DNA of 27,574 nt from Geothermovivens sp964644845 (GCA_964644845.1 CAZXXS010000086.1:1-27574), one strand, 5' to 3'. Counted from the stretch's first letter, positions 1-9,068 are shown. Numbers and translations are program-made. Notes: generated by a model not told the origin, from the letters alone.

Positions 1-42
1 TCGCAGATTTCTCACTTCCTCGAACCCCGGGTGCCCGTGACC

Positions 43-735
43 TCAGAGCTTCACGCCGAGGCGTCCCAAAACACCGGAGTAGAGAATGTGCACAGGACTG
101 GCTGGATGGCCGCGGACCACAGCCTTGCCGGCCTGAAGCAACTGCTGCGCCCCGTCCAGATCCGTTGCCTTCACGTCCACCCACACGCTGCCGATTTCCC
201 AGGGAACGTGGGCGTCGCTTCCCGCCGTGACCCCCCTGTTCAACGTGCGGGCCAGCATTTCAGCCCTTTCGTTCCCCGCACGTGAGTACGTGCGACCGTT
301 CCGCACTTCGATCAGCAACTCGGGGAAGTACTCCAGCAACTTGAGGTTCTTGAACGCCCACCGTCGGGAAGCGAATGGATGAGCCACCGAGACCAAAGCG
401 TTCTGCTCTCTGACCTGCTCCACCACGGCGTCCAGTTCCGTGCCAGCGATGGGAGCCCGCAAAAACAAACACACCACATCACCGATGGGCTCACCGCGCC
501 ATGTTACCCGTACTTCTTGACCAGGGATGAACAGGAGTCCCACTTCCCGCGCCACGCTGCGCAGCGCGTTCCAGCCGTCCGCCGTGTTGTGATCGGTCAG
601 TGCCACTCCGTCCAGGCCCTTCCGTTGGGCCCACCGCACAATCGACTGCGGGCTGTTCATCGCGTCGTGCGAAAAGCACGAATGCAGGTGGAGATCCAGT
701 CGCACCGGTCTTGCCTCGCCGTTTGCCGTTCCCAT
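43..735 (-). CDS. PHP-domain metal-dependent phosphoesterase
   Basis: The protein (about 230 residues) has the metal-binding pattern of PHP hydrolases, which use two or three metals to cleave phosphoester bonds. Visible motifs are D-L-H-L-H (residues 14-18), a following S-H-D (H23), T-D-H (D48, H49), P-G-Q-E (E74), V-A-H-P (H119) and the C-terminal G-S-D-A-H (D174, H176). Nothing in the sequence fixes the substrate; relatives include 5'-3' exonuclease/nucleotide phosphatases of the TrpH/YciV type. I chose the ATG at 735, with GAGGGG about 11 nt upstream; an in-frame GTG at 747 lies directly against that purine run and would be badly spaced. The gene follows the hybrid histidine kinase by about 95 nt on the same strand and may be co-transcribed with it. 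Family assignment is firm, function is open. Confidence 0.88.
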   Translation of the reverse strand: MGTANGEARPVRLDLHLHSCFSHDAMNSPQSIVRWAQRKGLDGVALTDHNTADGWNALRSVAREVGLLFIPGQEVRVTWRGEPIGDVVCLFLRAPIAGTELDAVVEQVREQNALVSVAHPFASRRWAFKNLKLLEYFPELLIEVRNGRTYSRAGNERAEMLARTLNRGVTAGSDAHVPWEIGSVWVDVKATDLDGAQQLLQAGKAVVRGHPASPVHILYSGVLGRLGVKL

Positions 736-829
736 CCTGGGATTCACCCCTCTAACTCGACGCGTCGGTGAGGGTTCCTGCCAGGCGAGGATAGACCGTT
801 AGCGGGTGAGCGGGGTCACAGGAAGGAAT

Positions 830-3800
830 TCAAGTCTCCTCTTGTAGCTGGGTTTCGGAGGCGCCGTTGCGGGAGACTTGCGCGTGGCGCTTCCCCGACT
901 CAGCAGCGTAGCGAGGACGCGTGGACTCCCCCTGTCGTTTCAACAGGCCTTCAATCGCCTCCAGCAACTGAGGTGGTTCAAACGGTTTTTGCAAGAAAAC
1001 TACATCCGTGCGTTCCAGTGTGGCCGGATCGATTTGCGAATCGGTGTAACCGGACATCAAGACGAACCGGATACCCGGCCGAACGGCCTGCGCCGCCTCC
1101 AGCAAAGCCTGACCACCGAGTTGAGGCATGACGACATCCGTAACAACCACATCAATTTCGCCCCTGTGGTCCTCTAAAACGCCCAGTGCCTCCTGCCCGT
1201 CGCTGGCTAGAAGAACTGTGTAGCCCTGCCGCTCCAGAACGCGAGTGGCAAATCCACGCACCACCTCCTCGTCCTCGACCAGCAACACCGTCGCGTTCCC
1301 ACGTCCCATCGTCACCTCCTTCCGCTTCGAAACGGGCTGAGGGCGTTCCCGTCCCACCCTGGGCAGGAAAATGCGGAACGTCGTCCCAACCCCCTCCTCG
1401 CTCTCAACGTCGATCAATCCCCCGTGTCGGCGAACGATCGTGTAGACCGTCGCCAACCCCAGCCCGGTCCCCATCTCTTTGGTTGTGTAGAAGGGTTCAA
1501 AGATCTCGTCGCGCACTCCGTCAGGCAAGCCATGCCCGGTGTCCTCCACGGTCAGCTCCACGTAGTCGCCAGCAGGGATGCTGATTTCCGCCGTACATCT
1601 GCCGGTCTGCAATCTCCTGTTCCCCGTTCGGATAATGATGCTTCCGCCTCCGGGCATGGCCTCCCGCGCGTTTACGACCAGGTTGAGCAGCACTTGCTCA
1701 AGTTGCCCCCGGTCCACTTCTACAGCCCACAGACCGGGCGTCAGCTCCAGCTGAAGTTGCACGTCTTCACCGAGTAAGCGGGCAAAGAGATTCTCCGAAT
1801 CCCGAACAACTTCGTTCAGATCCAGCACCTCGACCTGCGACACCTGTTTTCTGGACAGCGCCAGGAGTTGCCGCGTCAGGTTCGCGGCACGGTCTGCAGT
1901 CCTGACGATCTCTTCAATGTCGTTTCTCCGCACGTCGTCTTCGGCCAAATCCATCAAGACGAGCTGCGCGTAGCCACGAATTGCGGTCAGCAGGTTGTTG
2001 AAATCGTGCGCCACGCCACCTGCCAGCCGCCCAATCGCCTCCATCTTCTGCGCCTGCAAGAGTTGTCGTTCCAGCAAACGTTTTTCGGTCTCGTCGTGGA
2101 CCATGCCCACGATGTGCGTCACCCGGCCCGAGGCATCTTTCAGTGGCGTTCTGGCCACGTCTACCGTTCGGTGACCGGTCTTAAACTCGTAGCCTTCTTC
2201 CGTCTCCAGCGGCTCCCCTGTACGAACGATTTCATCAAAAAGCCAGCGTACCCGGTTGGCAATTTCGGGTGGGAACAATTCCTCCGGGGTTCTCCCTGTC
2301 GGGTCCTCGCCAAGAAGTTCCACAACCTTCGGGTTGGCCATTTCGTACCGGTACGTGCCACCCTTGCCCACACTCACCAGGTAAATGCCATCACCTGCGT
2401 TCTGGAAAATCGCTTCGAACCGCGCCCGACTCTGGCGCAATTCTTCCTCGGCACGGACCCGTTCTGTCACGTCGCGGACAGTTCCCTGGACAGCGCGTTT
2501 CCCCCCGAGTTCGATTGCAGAAACCGCGAATTCACAGTAGCGCACATCCCCGTCTTTTCGAACCACCCGGGCCTGGTAAGACGAAACGGCAGGCAATCCC
2601 TGCTGACGCCGCCGGCCGTATTCTTCAACCCGCGGACGATCGTCAGGATGGATCAGAGAAAATGGATCCATCGCGTACAACTCTTCACGCGTGTAGCCGG
2701 TCAACTCCGCCGTCTTCTCGTTCACGTAGAGGAACTGCCGTCCGCGGTAGATGTAGATTCCGTCCAGCGAATGTTCTACCAGAACGCGGTATTTTTCGTC
2801 CGCCTCATGGAGAGCCAGTTCCATCTGCCGCCGCCTGGCGCTGGCCACGACCTGGCCCATGAGTTCCGCCACCGCCGACGCAAAGCCGATTTCCTCCTCG
2901 TGCCAGCGCTCCCTGGGCTGCGTGTCTTCGAAACAAACTACCCCAACCAGTTTTCCCTCCACGCGCACAGGCACGTCCAGCATGGCCCGAATGCTGAGTC
3001 GCTTCAGGTACTTCGCCGCAAAATCCGCTGTGCGGGCATCCCTGGCTGCCAAAGGAGCGTCGATGGCCAGTCCGCCCTGCAGGGCATCCCTGTATCGCGG
3101 TACGTCGCCCAGGCGGAAGGTTTCGCCCCGCACAATCTCGTTCCGGCTCCGCACGTAGCGCGCTTCGCAGCGCATTTCGTCCCCGTCGGGCTCAAGCAAC
3201 CAGGTGCTAACGTACTCCACGCCAAGCGCCTTCGCCGTGTCGCGAACCAGGCGCTGCGAAGCAACAGCCAAATCGCCCGCGAATAGTTCAGGGACAGTGG
3301 CGAGTCGAACAAGCGTTTCTTGCAGGCGTTGCTTTCGTTCGCTGCGAACCGTTTTCTCTCGCTCGCGTTGTTTTCGTTCGCTGATGTCCCTGATCACCAC
3401 CTGGATCAGAGGCCGCCCTCCGTTAGCTTCGATGCGCCGAGCCATGACTTCGACGTCGGCGAGAGTTCCGTCGAGTCGAACAATCCGCTCCTCGATGACC
3501 GGGGCCTCGGCTGGCCCATCTACGTCCAGAAGGGCTTCGATGCGCCTCTGTACCATCTTCCGATCTTCCGGCAGAATAAAGTCCAGAACTCGACGACCGA
3601 TCATGTCGCCGGCCGTCTCAAACCCCACGATTCGAGCCAGTGCAGAATTGGCGTACAGAATTCGTTCGCCATCGTGCAGCATGATGCCTCCGGGGCTCAT
3701 TTCAACCAGCGTCCTGTACTGAGCCTCGGAACGCTTCAGCGCCTCTTGCATCCGGCGCCGTGCACTCACGTCGCGTATGATGGCCTGGATCAGAAGCGAT

Positions 3801-4738
3801 TTCTTTGAGTGGTGGACAGCTGACAGGGTCACTTCTGCGTCGAAACGACGGTCTCCAACCCGTGTGTGTACCCATTCGAAGCTTCTGCTCTGCCCTTTCT
3901 CAACTTCCGCGAGTACCGCGGTGAGTGTTTCGCGCGCGGACCGGCCGTCCTCAAGCACGGCAGGAGAGAGATCCCACAGCGTCTTGCCCAGTAACTCCTC
4001 GGCGGTCATCCCAAAGAGTTTCTGAGCCCGGGTATTTGCTCTCACGACCCGGCCCCTGTCGAGAATCAAGATCCCTTCACCCGCGTGGTCGAAGAGAGAG
4101 CGGTACAATTCCTCGCTGTTTTCGAGCAGCTGGGTGTTCCGCTGGAGGTTCGCCGTTGCCCAGAGCAGCACCAGCAGTCCACCAATCAGCAACAACAAGT
4201 GCACCATCCACAAAGACTTGCGGAAATCGGCGCCCAATGCCTCGATCTTAAACGTGGGGAAGGTCACGCTAACAGCCCACGACGCCGAAGCGTTCTCAGG
4301 CCTGTGCACGTAACGGAATGAGCGGATGCCGAGGTAATCCACGTCGTCCCAGTAAACTTCGCCGGGACTCAGCGTAGCCAGCGCCTCCTGTTCCCAGACA
4401 TCCGGGATCTCGCCGAGGCCGTCCGGCCTGGTCCGGATGATGCGAATGATCTCATCCGAGTCCGTTCGCGTCCACTGTTGCACCATGGCCGTGGGACCAT
4501 TCCAGCTGGAATCGTTTGCCTCGAGCACCAGTTCGAAGGCCTTAACGTAGGCGTTGGCGTGTTCCAGCGCAATGCGTTGCAACTGGTCCTGATGCTGGCG
4601 AAGGCTCCACACCAGGGAAGCGAACACCACCCCGGTCAGAGCCGCGAGCGAGATGAGGACGTAAGCAAGGACGTCCCTCCGCGAGCGCTGAGCGAACAAC
4701 CCAGCGCCCTGGTCCTGGCGACGGAAATGGAGAAACAT
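830..4738 (-). CDS. Membrane-bound hybrid sensor histidine kinase (four PAS, one GAF, C-terminal receiver)
   Basis: This 1302-residue protein should sense a signal, autophosphorylate and pass phosphate to its own receiver. Visible order: TM helix 24-45; extracytoplasmic segment about 46-175; TM helix 177-195; PAS domains about 205-330 and 335-455; GAF about 470-635; PAS domains about 645-765 and 768-888; HisKA with H-D-F-N-N (phospho-acceptor His911); HATPase about 1005-1128 with D-T-G-H-G and G-T-G-L-G-L; then a receiver about 1150-1265 with acidic pair E1155/D1156, phospho-Asp1201, Ser1229 and Lys1251. The H-D-F-N-N box is typical of large PAS hybrid kinases. No separate response regulator or Hpt protein is encoded nearby, so the output partner lies elsewhere. 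The ATG start has only a weak purine-rich site (AAAGG about 12 nt upstream). An excellent internal Shine-Dalgarno and ATG occur at codon 1144, at the kinase/receiver junction (separate entry). Confidence 0.95.
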   Translation of the reverse strand: MFLHFRRQDQGAGLFAQRSRRDVLAYVLISLAALTGVVFASLVWSLRQHQDQLQRIALEHANAYVKAFELVLEANDSSWNGPTAMVQQWTRTDSDEIIRIIRTRPDGLGEIPDVWEQEALATLSPGEVYWDDVDYLGIRSFRYVHRPENASASWAVSVTFPTFKIEALGADFRKSLWMVHLLLLIGGLLVLLWATANLQRNTQLLENSEELYRSLFDHAGEGILILDRGRVVRANTRAQKLFGMTAEELLGKTLWDLSPAVLEDGRSARETLTAVLAEVEKGQSRSFEWVHTRVGDRRFDAEVTLSAVHHSKKSLLIQAIIRDVSARRRMQEALKRSEAQYRTLVEMSPGGIMLHDGERILYANSALARIVGFETAGDMIGRRVLDFILPEDRKMVQRRIEALLDVDGPAEAPVIEERIVRLDGTLADVEVMARRIEANGGRPLIQVVIRDISERKQREREKTVRSERKQRLQETLVRLATVPELFAGDLAVASQRLVRDTAKALGVEYVSTWLLEPDGDEMRCEARYVRSRNEIVRGETFRLGDVPRYRDALQGGLAIDAPLAARDARTADFAAKYLKRLSIRAMLDVPVRVEGKLVGVVCFEDTQPRERWHEEEIGFASAVAELMGQVVASARRRQMELALHEADEKYRVLVEHSLDGIYIYRGRQFLYVNEKTAELTGYTREELYAMDPFSLIHPDDRPRVEEYGRRRQQGLPAVSSYQARVVRKDGDVRYCEFAVSAIELGGKRAVQGTVRDVTERVRAEEELRQSRARFEAIFQNAGDGIYLVSVGKGGTYRYEMANPKVVELLGEDPTGRTPEELFPPEIANRVRWLFDEIVRTGEPLETEEGYEFKTGHRTVDVARTPLKDASGRVTHIVGMVHDETEKRLLERQLLQAQKMEAIGRLAGGVAHDFNNLLTAIRGYAQLVLMDLAEDDVRRNDIEEIVRTADRAANLTRQLLALSRKQVSQVEVLDLNEVVRDSENLFARLLGEDVQLQLELTPGLWAVEVDRGQLEQVLLNLVVNAREAMPGGGSIIIRTGNRRLQTGRCTAEISIPAGDYVELTVEDTGHGLPDGVRDEIFEPFYTTKEMGTGLGLATVYTIVRRHGGLIDVESEEGVGTTFRIFLPRVGRERPQPVSKRKEVTMGRGNATVLLVEDEEVVRGFATRVLERQGYTVLLASDGQEALGVLEDHRGEIDVVVTDVVMPQLGGQALLEAAQAVRPGIRFVLMSGYTDSQIDPATLERTDVVFLQKPFEPPQLLEAIEGLLKRQGESTRPRYAAESGKRHAQVSRNGASETQLQEET
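1307..1321 (-). promoter_or_regulatory. Internal Shine-Dalgarno plus in-frame ATG at the kinase/receiver boundary
   Basis: On the minus strand AAGGAGGT (1321-1314) is followed by GACG and an ATG at 1309-1307. The octamer matches the anti-Shine-Dalgarno consensus fully and GGAGG lies 5 nt from the ATG. The ATG is codon 1144 of the hybrid kinase, in frame, and falls in the linker just before the receiver's first beta strand. Initiation here would give a 159-residue stand-alone receiver ending at 830. The signal is seen directly; its use is inferred. It may instead be a relic of a fusion between separate kinase and receiver genes. Confidence 0.6.
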
Positions 4739-5468
4739 TTATCCCGAACTACCTTTCTGTTGTACGTCCCCTTCGATCTGGATCAGTAACCGGGTTGCGG
4801 TAGGAGGTGGGTCTCAGCCGGAGGGCAACTCTGTACAGGAAGGCATTTGGGCTGCTCGAGGACATCCGTTACAGCACATCGGAGCACACACACGTCTCGC
4901 GAAACGGTGGACACCTTCCGGCCAACCTTAAACACCACCTGGCCAGCCTCTGTCCAGAGAACCTGCCTGCACCGCACCTTTGGCGAGTCCCATTGCAAGC
5001 TTTGTACCAGTGCAAGTGAGCTCTCGCCGCAAGTGGACACCCCATGCCACTGTACCAACGTCCCCGTTTGGGAAGGATGAACGGCCTTTCCGGGGCTTCG
5101 GCACCAGTACGATGGCTTCGCTTGCGGTCCCCTTGTCGATTGCTTACCCCAATCAGCAGCAGAGTGTTGCTCTTCACTCCGCGGATTCCACCCAACCCCG
5201 CTGGCGCACTTCCGTACAGATCTGGCATCTGCTCCCTGCGCATTCTGGAGACCGCCCCAACCGTCCACGCCGAAACAACGATCTGGGCGTCATTTCCCCC
5301 TTTTCACAGGGAGTTTCGGGCCTCCAGGGAACGCTCAACAAATACGCTTGAGAAAGCAGCCCCGCCCAGAAAGTGCAGAGACCGTCTCGGCGGGACACCG
5401 CCGTCAGAACCCCACTCGCGGAGAACTCGGAAAACGAGCACCCCCTGGGCGGGCTTGCGCCGTCTTTC

Positions 5469-5485
5469 TTTCCGCTACGCGGAAA
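5469..5485. repeat. Short perfect inverted repeat, 7-bp arms
   Basis: TTTCCGC, a 3-nt spacer (TAC) and GCGGAAA form a perfect inverted repeat about 120 nt beyond the parvulin gene's stop codon. There is no T-run after it on either strand, so it is not a standard intrinsic terminator. It could be a transcript-end hairpin or chance. Confidence 0.4.
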
Positions 5486-5536
5486 TTCGCCTCGAAGGTA
5501 GAGTCAAGTCAGGTCTTCAGGCAGAGCGCAATCTTC

Positions 5537-5552
5537 GAAGTGTCAACACTTC
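5537..5552. repeat. 16-bp palindrome 3' of the parvulin gene
   Basis: GAAGTGTCAACACTTC is a perfect palindrome with 7-bp arms around CA, 52 nt past the parvulin gene's stop. As RNA it folds as a 6-bp stem with a 4-nt loop; as DNA its symmetry would suit a dimeric regulator. It lacks the U-tract of an intrinsic terminator. Function unknown. Confidence 0.4.
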
Positions 5553-5604
5553 AGTGGATCCAGCTACGCCTTGACGAGGTTCCAAAGCTCGGGGCAAGCC
5601 TCAC

Positions 5605-7353
5605 CTACAGTTCCTGGGGAAGCAGGAACGTGAGCGCCAGGTTCTTCTCAAACACGACCGGGCGGTATTTTGCGCGGAGCTCTCTTAGCCACTCCTGTCG
5701 CCGTTGATTTTCCCTTGCACCCCGCATGCGGTTGAGGATTTCCTTCTTCGCCTCTTCGAAGGTTCGCTGTCGTGCAGGCCGCGCATCCTCAACAAGAATC
5801 ACAGACCACTTAACTCCGTTTCGGAACGGCCCGATCACCTGACCCACTTTCCCTTTAAAAGCCATCTGACTGATTTCACCGTAGCCGTCTTCACGGACCC
5901 AGCCGATCAGACCTTTCTTCTTCTTGGTCGAAAAACGCTCGTTGAATTTTTCCGCAAGCTTTTCGAAGCTTTCGCCAGCGCGTGCGCGACGAGCAACTTC
6001 TTCCGCCACATCGTAGTCCGAAATCAAGATCTCACGGACTTTCCGCATCGGAGGCTGCACAAAGCGTTCCTTGTGAGCCTCGTAGTACTTCTGCAGTTCC
6101 TCGTCGGAAATGCTAACCTGACGCCGCACACGAATGTTATCCGCCACAACGGGCAGAACACGAAGCCGGAAATTGTGCAGCCCCCTGCGAACGTAGGGGT
6201 GTCGTTCAAAATGCAACTGGTAGGCGTAATCGGTCAGGAGTTTCTGCTTGGCGATGCCATCAACCCACGATTTGAACGTGGAAGGCTCCGTCAGGTCCGG
6301 CTGCATCCGCCTGCTCCTTTGCCTGATGTAGCGGATTACATCGCCGATCGTGAGGCTGTCGCCACGCCAGCGGTAAAGGACGTACTTGTAACTGGTCTGC
6401 GGAATGTGCTCAAACTGATCCGAACCCTCTTTCGCCCCACCGGACAAAACCATCGCCTTGCGGATCTTCATCTGTCCGCTGAAGTGATTGTAACCAAAAT
6501 CGTTCTTCTCGAACCCCAAACGCCGTTGCACCTCTTGGATAAAAGCCTTTTGCGCTTTGTCGATGCGCCCTTTGTACTCTGGCGCGTTCCGGATGCGGGA
6601 AAGCAAAGCATCGCGCATGGCACTGTACCTGGGCAAGTCCTGCACCCGCTCGTCGACCACCTTGAAAATCTCGAAACCATTGGCCGTTCGCACTGGCTTA
6701 CCGAGCTCTCCCTTCTTGAGAGCGAAGATCGCTTTGCTCATTCTCGCCGGGTAACGCCCCCATTGGATCCAGCCCATGTCACCCTTCTTTTTCTTCGAAA
6801 CTTCGTCGTCAGAATACCTGGTGGCGAGGCTGTCGAAACGCGCACCTTTCCGCAGCTGTTCGTACAAACGCCACGCCAGCGCCCCGTGGCGCAGAATTTG
6901 TCGCGGTAATGTGTCGTTTTCCGTCGAAATCAAAATGCGCTTGACGTGTAGTGTTCTTCCGGAGTGTTTGTACCACTGCTTGATCGTGCGTTCCGAGATA
7001 ATCCGGTACAAGATCTTCTCGCGCATCAAGGCTTCCAACACTAGTCTGTCACGCGTCTTTTTGAGCCGTGAGACGTAGAGCGAGTCCTGGTCGAAATGGT
7101 TCACCACAGCGTCGATGTACTTCAGACGGGCATCGATCATTCGGTTCAGGTGCTTGCGCCGGGCAGACATCGGCACCCTACCAAAAGCCCGCCACGGTTT
7201 CCCCCGGGCGTAATGTTGCCGAAACTCGCCCACTGTGATGCGAAGCGTTGCGACTTTAGCGACTGTTTTTGCTTCGTCAAATCGCTCACAGCCAACGGTT
7301 GCCAGAGCCAAACCAAGCAGCAAAATCAACGATGTGACGTGTCCGAAACGCAA
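5605..7353 (-). CDS. Lipoprotein foldase with two parvulin-type peptidyl-prolyl isomerase domains
   Basis: The protein is predicted to assist folding of envelope proteins as a cis-trans prolyl isomerase, like SurA and PrsA. I place the start at TTG 7353 (582 residues) because a perfect AGGAGG lies 6 nt upstream; an open frame extends to 7425 without such a site. From this start there is a clean signal sequence ending in a lipobox-like T-V-G-C (Cys22), implying membrane anchoring. Next come a SurA-like helical segment, parvulin domain 1 (about residues 134-234), a central helical region, and parvulin domain 2 (about 436-526). Both domains carry a lysine run followed by G-x-x-G-W and then an F-K/L-K-G-x-x-G pattern typical of rotamase domains. 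The C-terminus is strongly basic and coiled-coil-like. It lies 143 nt downstream of the xylose-isomerase-like gene. Position -3 of the lipobox (Thr) is slightly atypical. Confidence 0.85.
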   Translation of the reverse strand: MRFGHVTSLILLLGLALATVGCERFDEAKTVAKVATLRITVGEFRQHYARGKPWRAFGRVPMSARRKHLNRMIDARLKYIDAVVNHFDQDSLYVSRLKKTRDRLVLEALMREKILYRIISERTIKQWYKHSGRTLHVKRILISTENDTLPRQILRHGALAWRLYEQLRKGARFDSLATRYSDDEVSKKKKGDMGWIQWGRYPARMSKAIFALKKGELGKPVRTANGFEIFKVVDERVQDLPRYSAMRDALLSRIRNAPEYKGRIDKAQKAFIQEVQRRLGFEKNDFGYNHFSGQMKIRKAMVLSGGAKEGSDQFEHIPQTSYKYVLYRWRGDSLTIGDVIRYIRQRSRRMQPDLTEPSTFKSWVDGIAKQKLLTDYAYQLHFERHPYVRRGLHNFRLRVLPVVADNIRVRRQVSISDEELQKYYEAHKERFVQPPMRKVREILISDYDVAEEVARRARAGESFEKLAEKFNERFSTKKKKGLIGWVREDGYGEISQMAFKGKVGQVIGPFRNGVKWSVILVEDARPARQRTFEEAKKEILNRMRGARENQRRQEWLRELRAKYRPVVFEKNLALTFLLPQEL

Positions 7354-7496
7354 GAGACACCTCCTGAACAAGTCCACATGCCAGACAAGCACGACCGAAA
7401 AACACAGGCTTACGCGGCCGCACACCTCAACTCTCGGGCATTACGGATCCAAATGTTGTGCGAAAGCGGCTCGTCAATCGCCTGGTTCTGACGAGG

Positions 7497-8741
7497 TCAG
7501 CTCAGCCCCATCTCTTTCCGGAAGCGGTCCACAACCTCCAAGTCGATTCTCGGATACTCCACACCCCCAGCTACCACCTGCTGGAGCCAGTCCAGAGCCT
7601 CGCTCGCCCTTTTCGTCCGCTGGAGTTCTTGCAGACGTTCCGGGCCCTCGCCTTCGAGCAGTTTTTCTGCAAGCGCGTCGAAAAAGTTCACCGAATTCAA
7701 CGAAGCCACCAGGGCCTTGAGGGGATCATCCCGCTGGGGAAAGATGTCGGGTTCCACCACACCCGCCCAGTTCGCCTGACGCAACAACACGGCGGCTTCC
7801 AGGGCATCCCAAAAATGGACCGAGCCGAAAAGCAAGTCGTTGTCAATTCGGCCTTCACTGTCGTTGTTGTGGCGCAAGAAAAGGCGCCCGCGCGCCAGCG
7901 TCTTGCGCACGGCTTCGCTTACTTTCCGCCCTTCAAGGTACACATGTGCGTCTTCGATGTTCACACCCATCGTGCCTTCGTAGGGTTCCGTTCTGCGTCC
8001 TACTTCGGCCACGAATTCCTTCGTCGGAACGTCGCTGCCCAGCGAGGCGCGAACCTCGGCAACCACCTCGTCCCGGATCTGCCGCTCCACCTGCTCGCAC
8101 ATTTCCAACGCGTCTTCCACCGTCTTGATCACCGCATGTTCCGGGGCATCGTACGGTTTGAACTCGATGGCGATTCCGGCAGCGCCCTCCACAGCCCGCA
8201 ACATCCTAACGTAGTTCTCCCGAGTCCATTCCCACTGCTGTTCAGGGTCGTAGAGGAAGTACAGGTCGAAGCCGTCGCGCCCGGCCCAGTCCGTCTGAAA
8301 CGCTGCCCCGTATTTGACACACAACTGCTGCGCCTCAATCTTCAGCCGGGTCGCAAGCTCGCGGACCGCTTCGATGTGGCTGGCGGGTCCACCGTACCGA
8401 AACACGGGATCGCTGAACACGTTCGCAGCGATGGACGTGACGTGCATGCCACGCTCGCGCAACAGCCCGGCCACCGTCGCCTCATTCTGAGGGCCGAATT
8501 CGCCCGGGTAGTGAAAGCTGACACCCTTCACCCCAATCCGGTAGAGAAACTCGATCGCCACTTCAGGTGGAACGGCCTCGGGATTCACTCCGCGCGAGAA
8601 GCGGTCGCCCAACGGCCAGATCAGGTACCAGATTCCCACCGAGAAGCGTTGGCCTTCCGTTGCCTTCCAGGCATCTTCGTACGGCTCCCCTTTGGGGATC
8701 TCCCGCACCGTCACAGACGAAGCATCCCTGAGTTCCAACAC
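7497..8741 (-). CDS. Xylose-isomerase-family TIM-barrel sugar isomerase
   Basis: The sequence matches the xylose isomerase fold end to end, closest in length and motif order to the actinobacterial (short) class. Numbered from an in-frame GTG at 8753: F-H motif (His81, equivalent to the ring-opening His); N-V-F-S-D-P-V-F-R-Y-G-G (111-122), very like the classical stretch; I-E-F-K-P with Glu197 and Lys199; N-I-E-D-A-H with Glu267 and His270; I-D-N-D with Asp304 and Asp306; and E-P-D with Asp336. The one classical metal-site Asp that seems absent is the residue in H-I-D-L-N, which aligns with His295. The substrate may therefore be another aldose or ketose. I prefer the GTG at 8741 (AGGTGA 8 nt upstream) over the GTG at 8753, giving 414 residues. 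It follows the alpha-mannosidase gene but is separated by 327 nt, so co-transcription is uncertain. Confidence 0.82.
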   Translation of the reverse strand: MLELRDASSVTVREIPKGEPYEDAWKATEGQRFSVGIWYLIWPLGDRFSRGVNPEAVPPEVAIEFLYRIGVKGVSFHYPGEFGPQNEATVAGLLRERGMHVTSIAANVFSDPVFRYGGPASHIEAVRELATRLKIEAQQLCVKYGAAFQTDWAGRDGFDLYFLYDPEQQWEWTRENYVRMLRAVEGAAGIAIEFKPYDAPEHAVIKTVEDALEMCEQVERQIRDEVVAEVRASLGSDVPTKEFVAEVGRRTEPYEGTMGVNIEDAHVYLEGRKVSEAVRKTLARGRLFLRHNNDSEGRIDNDLLFGSVHFWDALEAAVLLRQANWAGVVEPDIFPQRDDPLKALVASLNSVNFFDALAEKLLEGEGPERLQELQRTKRASEALDWLQQVVAGGVEYPRIDLEVVDRFRKEMGLS

Positions 8742-9068
8742 GTTTCGTCTCACCTTTTGTGATCCAGCTTCCTAGACACTGGCCCACCGGGCCGGTCACA
8801 GCCCCCAAAACCGATCCTGCGGGAGATGAACCGGATGTTCGCAGCAGCACGGTCGCCCTGCCGCAGGCCTGCTCCAACCAAGCCCGCGACACACGGGTCG
8901 GATCTGCCGGAGCCACTTTTCTGCTGCAAAAAGCCGGACAACGCCTCGACAGCTGATTCGCTGTCGTTAAACTCCCTGCACCCCCCTGAACCGCGAGAAG
9001 CTGAAATCCGCCGCTTTTACACCACCGAAAAAACCAGTTCTCCTCGTTCGCAGGCCGGAGAGACCAGC
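8742..9068. other. 327-bp intergenic region between the alpha-mannosidase and sugar isomerase genes
   Basis: No gene is supported. On the minus strand a T6 run (complement of 9028-9033) follows a weak 5-bp stem (TCTCC/GGAGA) just after the mannosidase stop, which is only a marginal terminator. A perfect 7-bp inverted repeat lies at 8947-8966. I could not identify a convincing promoter for the isomerase gene. Confidence 0.5.
8947..8966. repeat. Inverted repeat, 7-bp arms, 6-nt loop
   Basis: CGACAGC, a TGATTC loop and GCTGTCG form a perfect hairpin in the gap downstream of the alpha-mannosidase gene. It is followed on the plus strand only by TTAA and on the minus strand by no T-run, so terminator function is unproven. 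Confidence 0.4.

Larger units (their letters stand above)
4739..5604. other. 866-bp intergenic region without a supported gene
   Basis: This gap lies between the parvulin lipoprotein gene and the hybrid kinase gene. Open frames on both strands (for example minus 4783-5268) are rich in Trp, Cys and Gln, show no recognisable motif and look like chance frames. Two short perfect inverted repeats occur near the parvulin gene's 3' end (separate entries). The kinase promoter should lie at the low-coordinate side, but I could not pick a convincing -35/-10 pair. No tRNA or other RNA gene was recognised. Confidence 0.6.

Noticed and set aside
1868..3286. 472-codon plus-strand frame
   Set aside because: It lies wholly antisense to the hybrid histidine kinase, whose domains are continuous and unmistakable; it is a GC-bias shadow.
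4783..5268. 161-codon open frame on the minus strand in the gap before the parvulin gene
   Set aside because: Composition is unusual (many Trp, Cys and Gln), there is no motif, no good ribosome site, and overlapping frames on the other strand are equally open.
7458..8762. 434-codon plus-strand frame
   Set aside because: Antisense to the xylose-isomerase-family gene, with no recognisable protein features.
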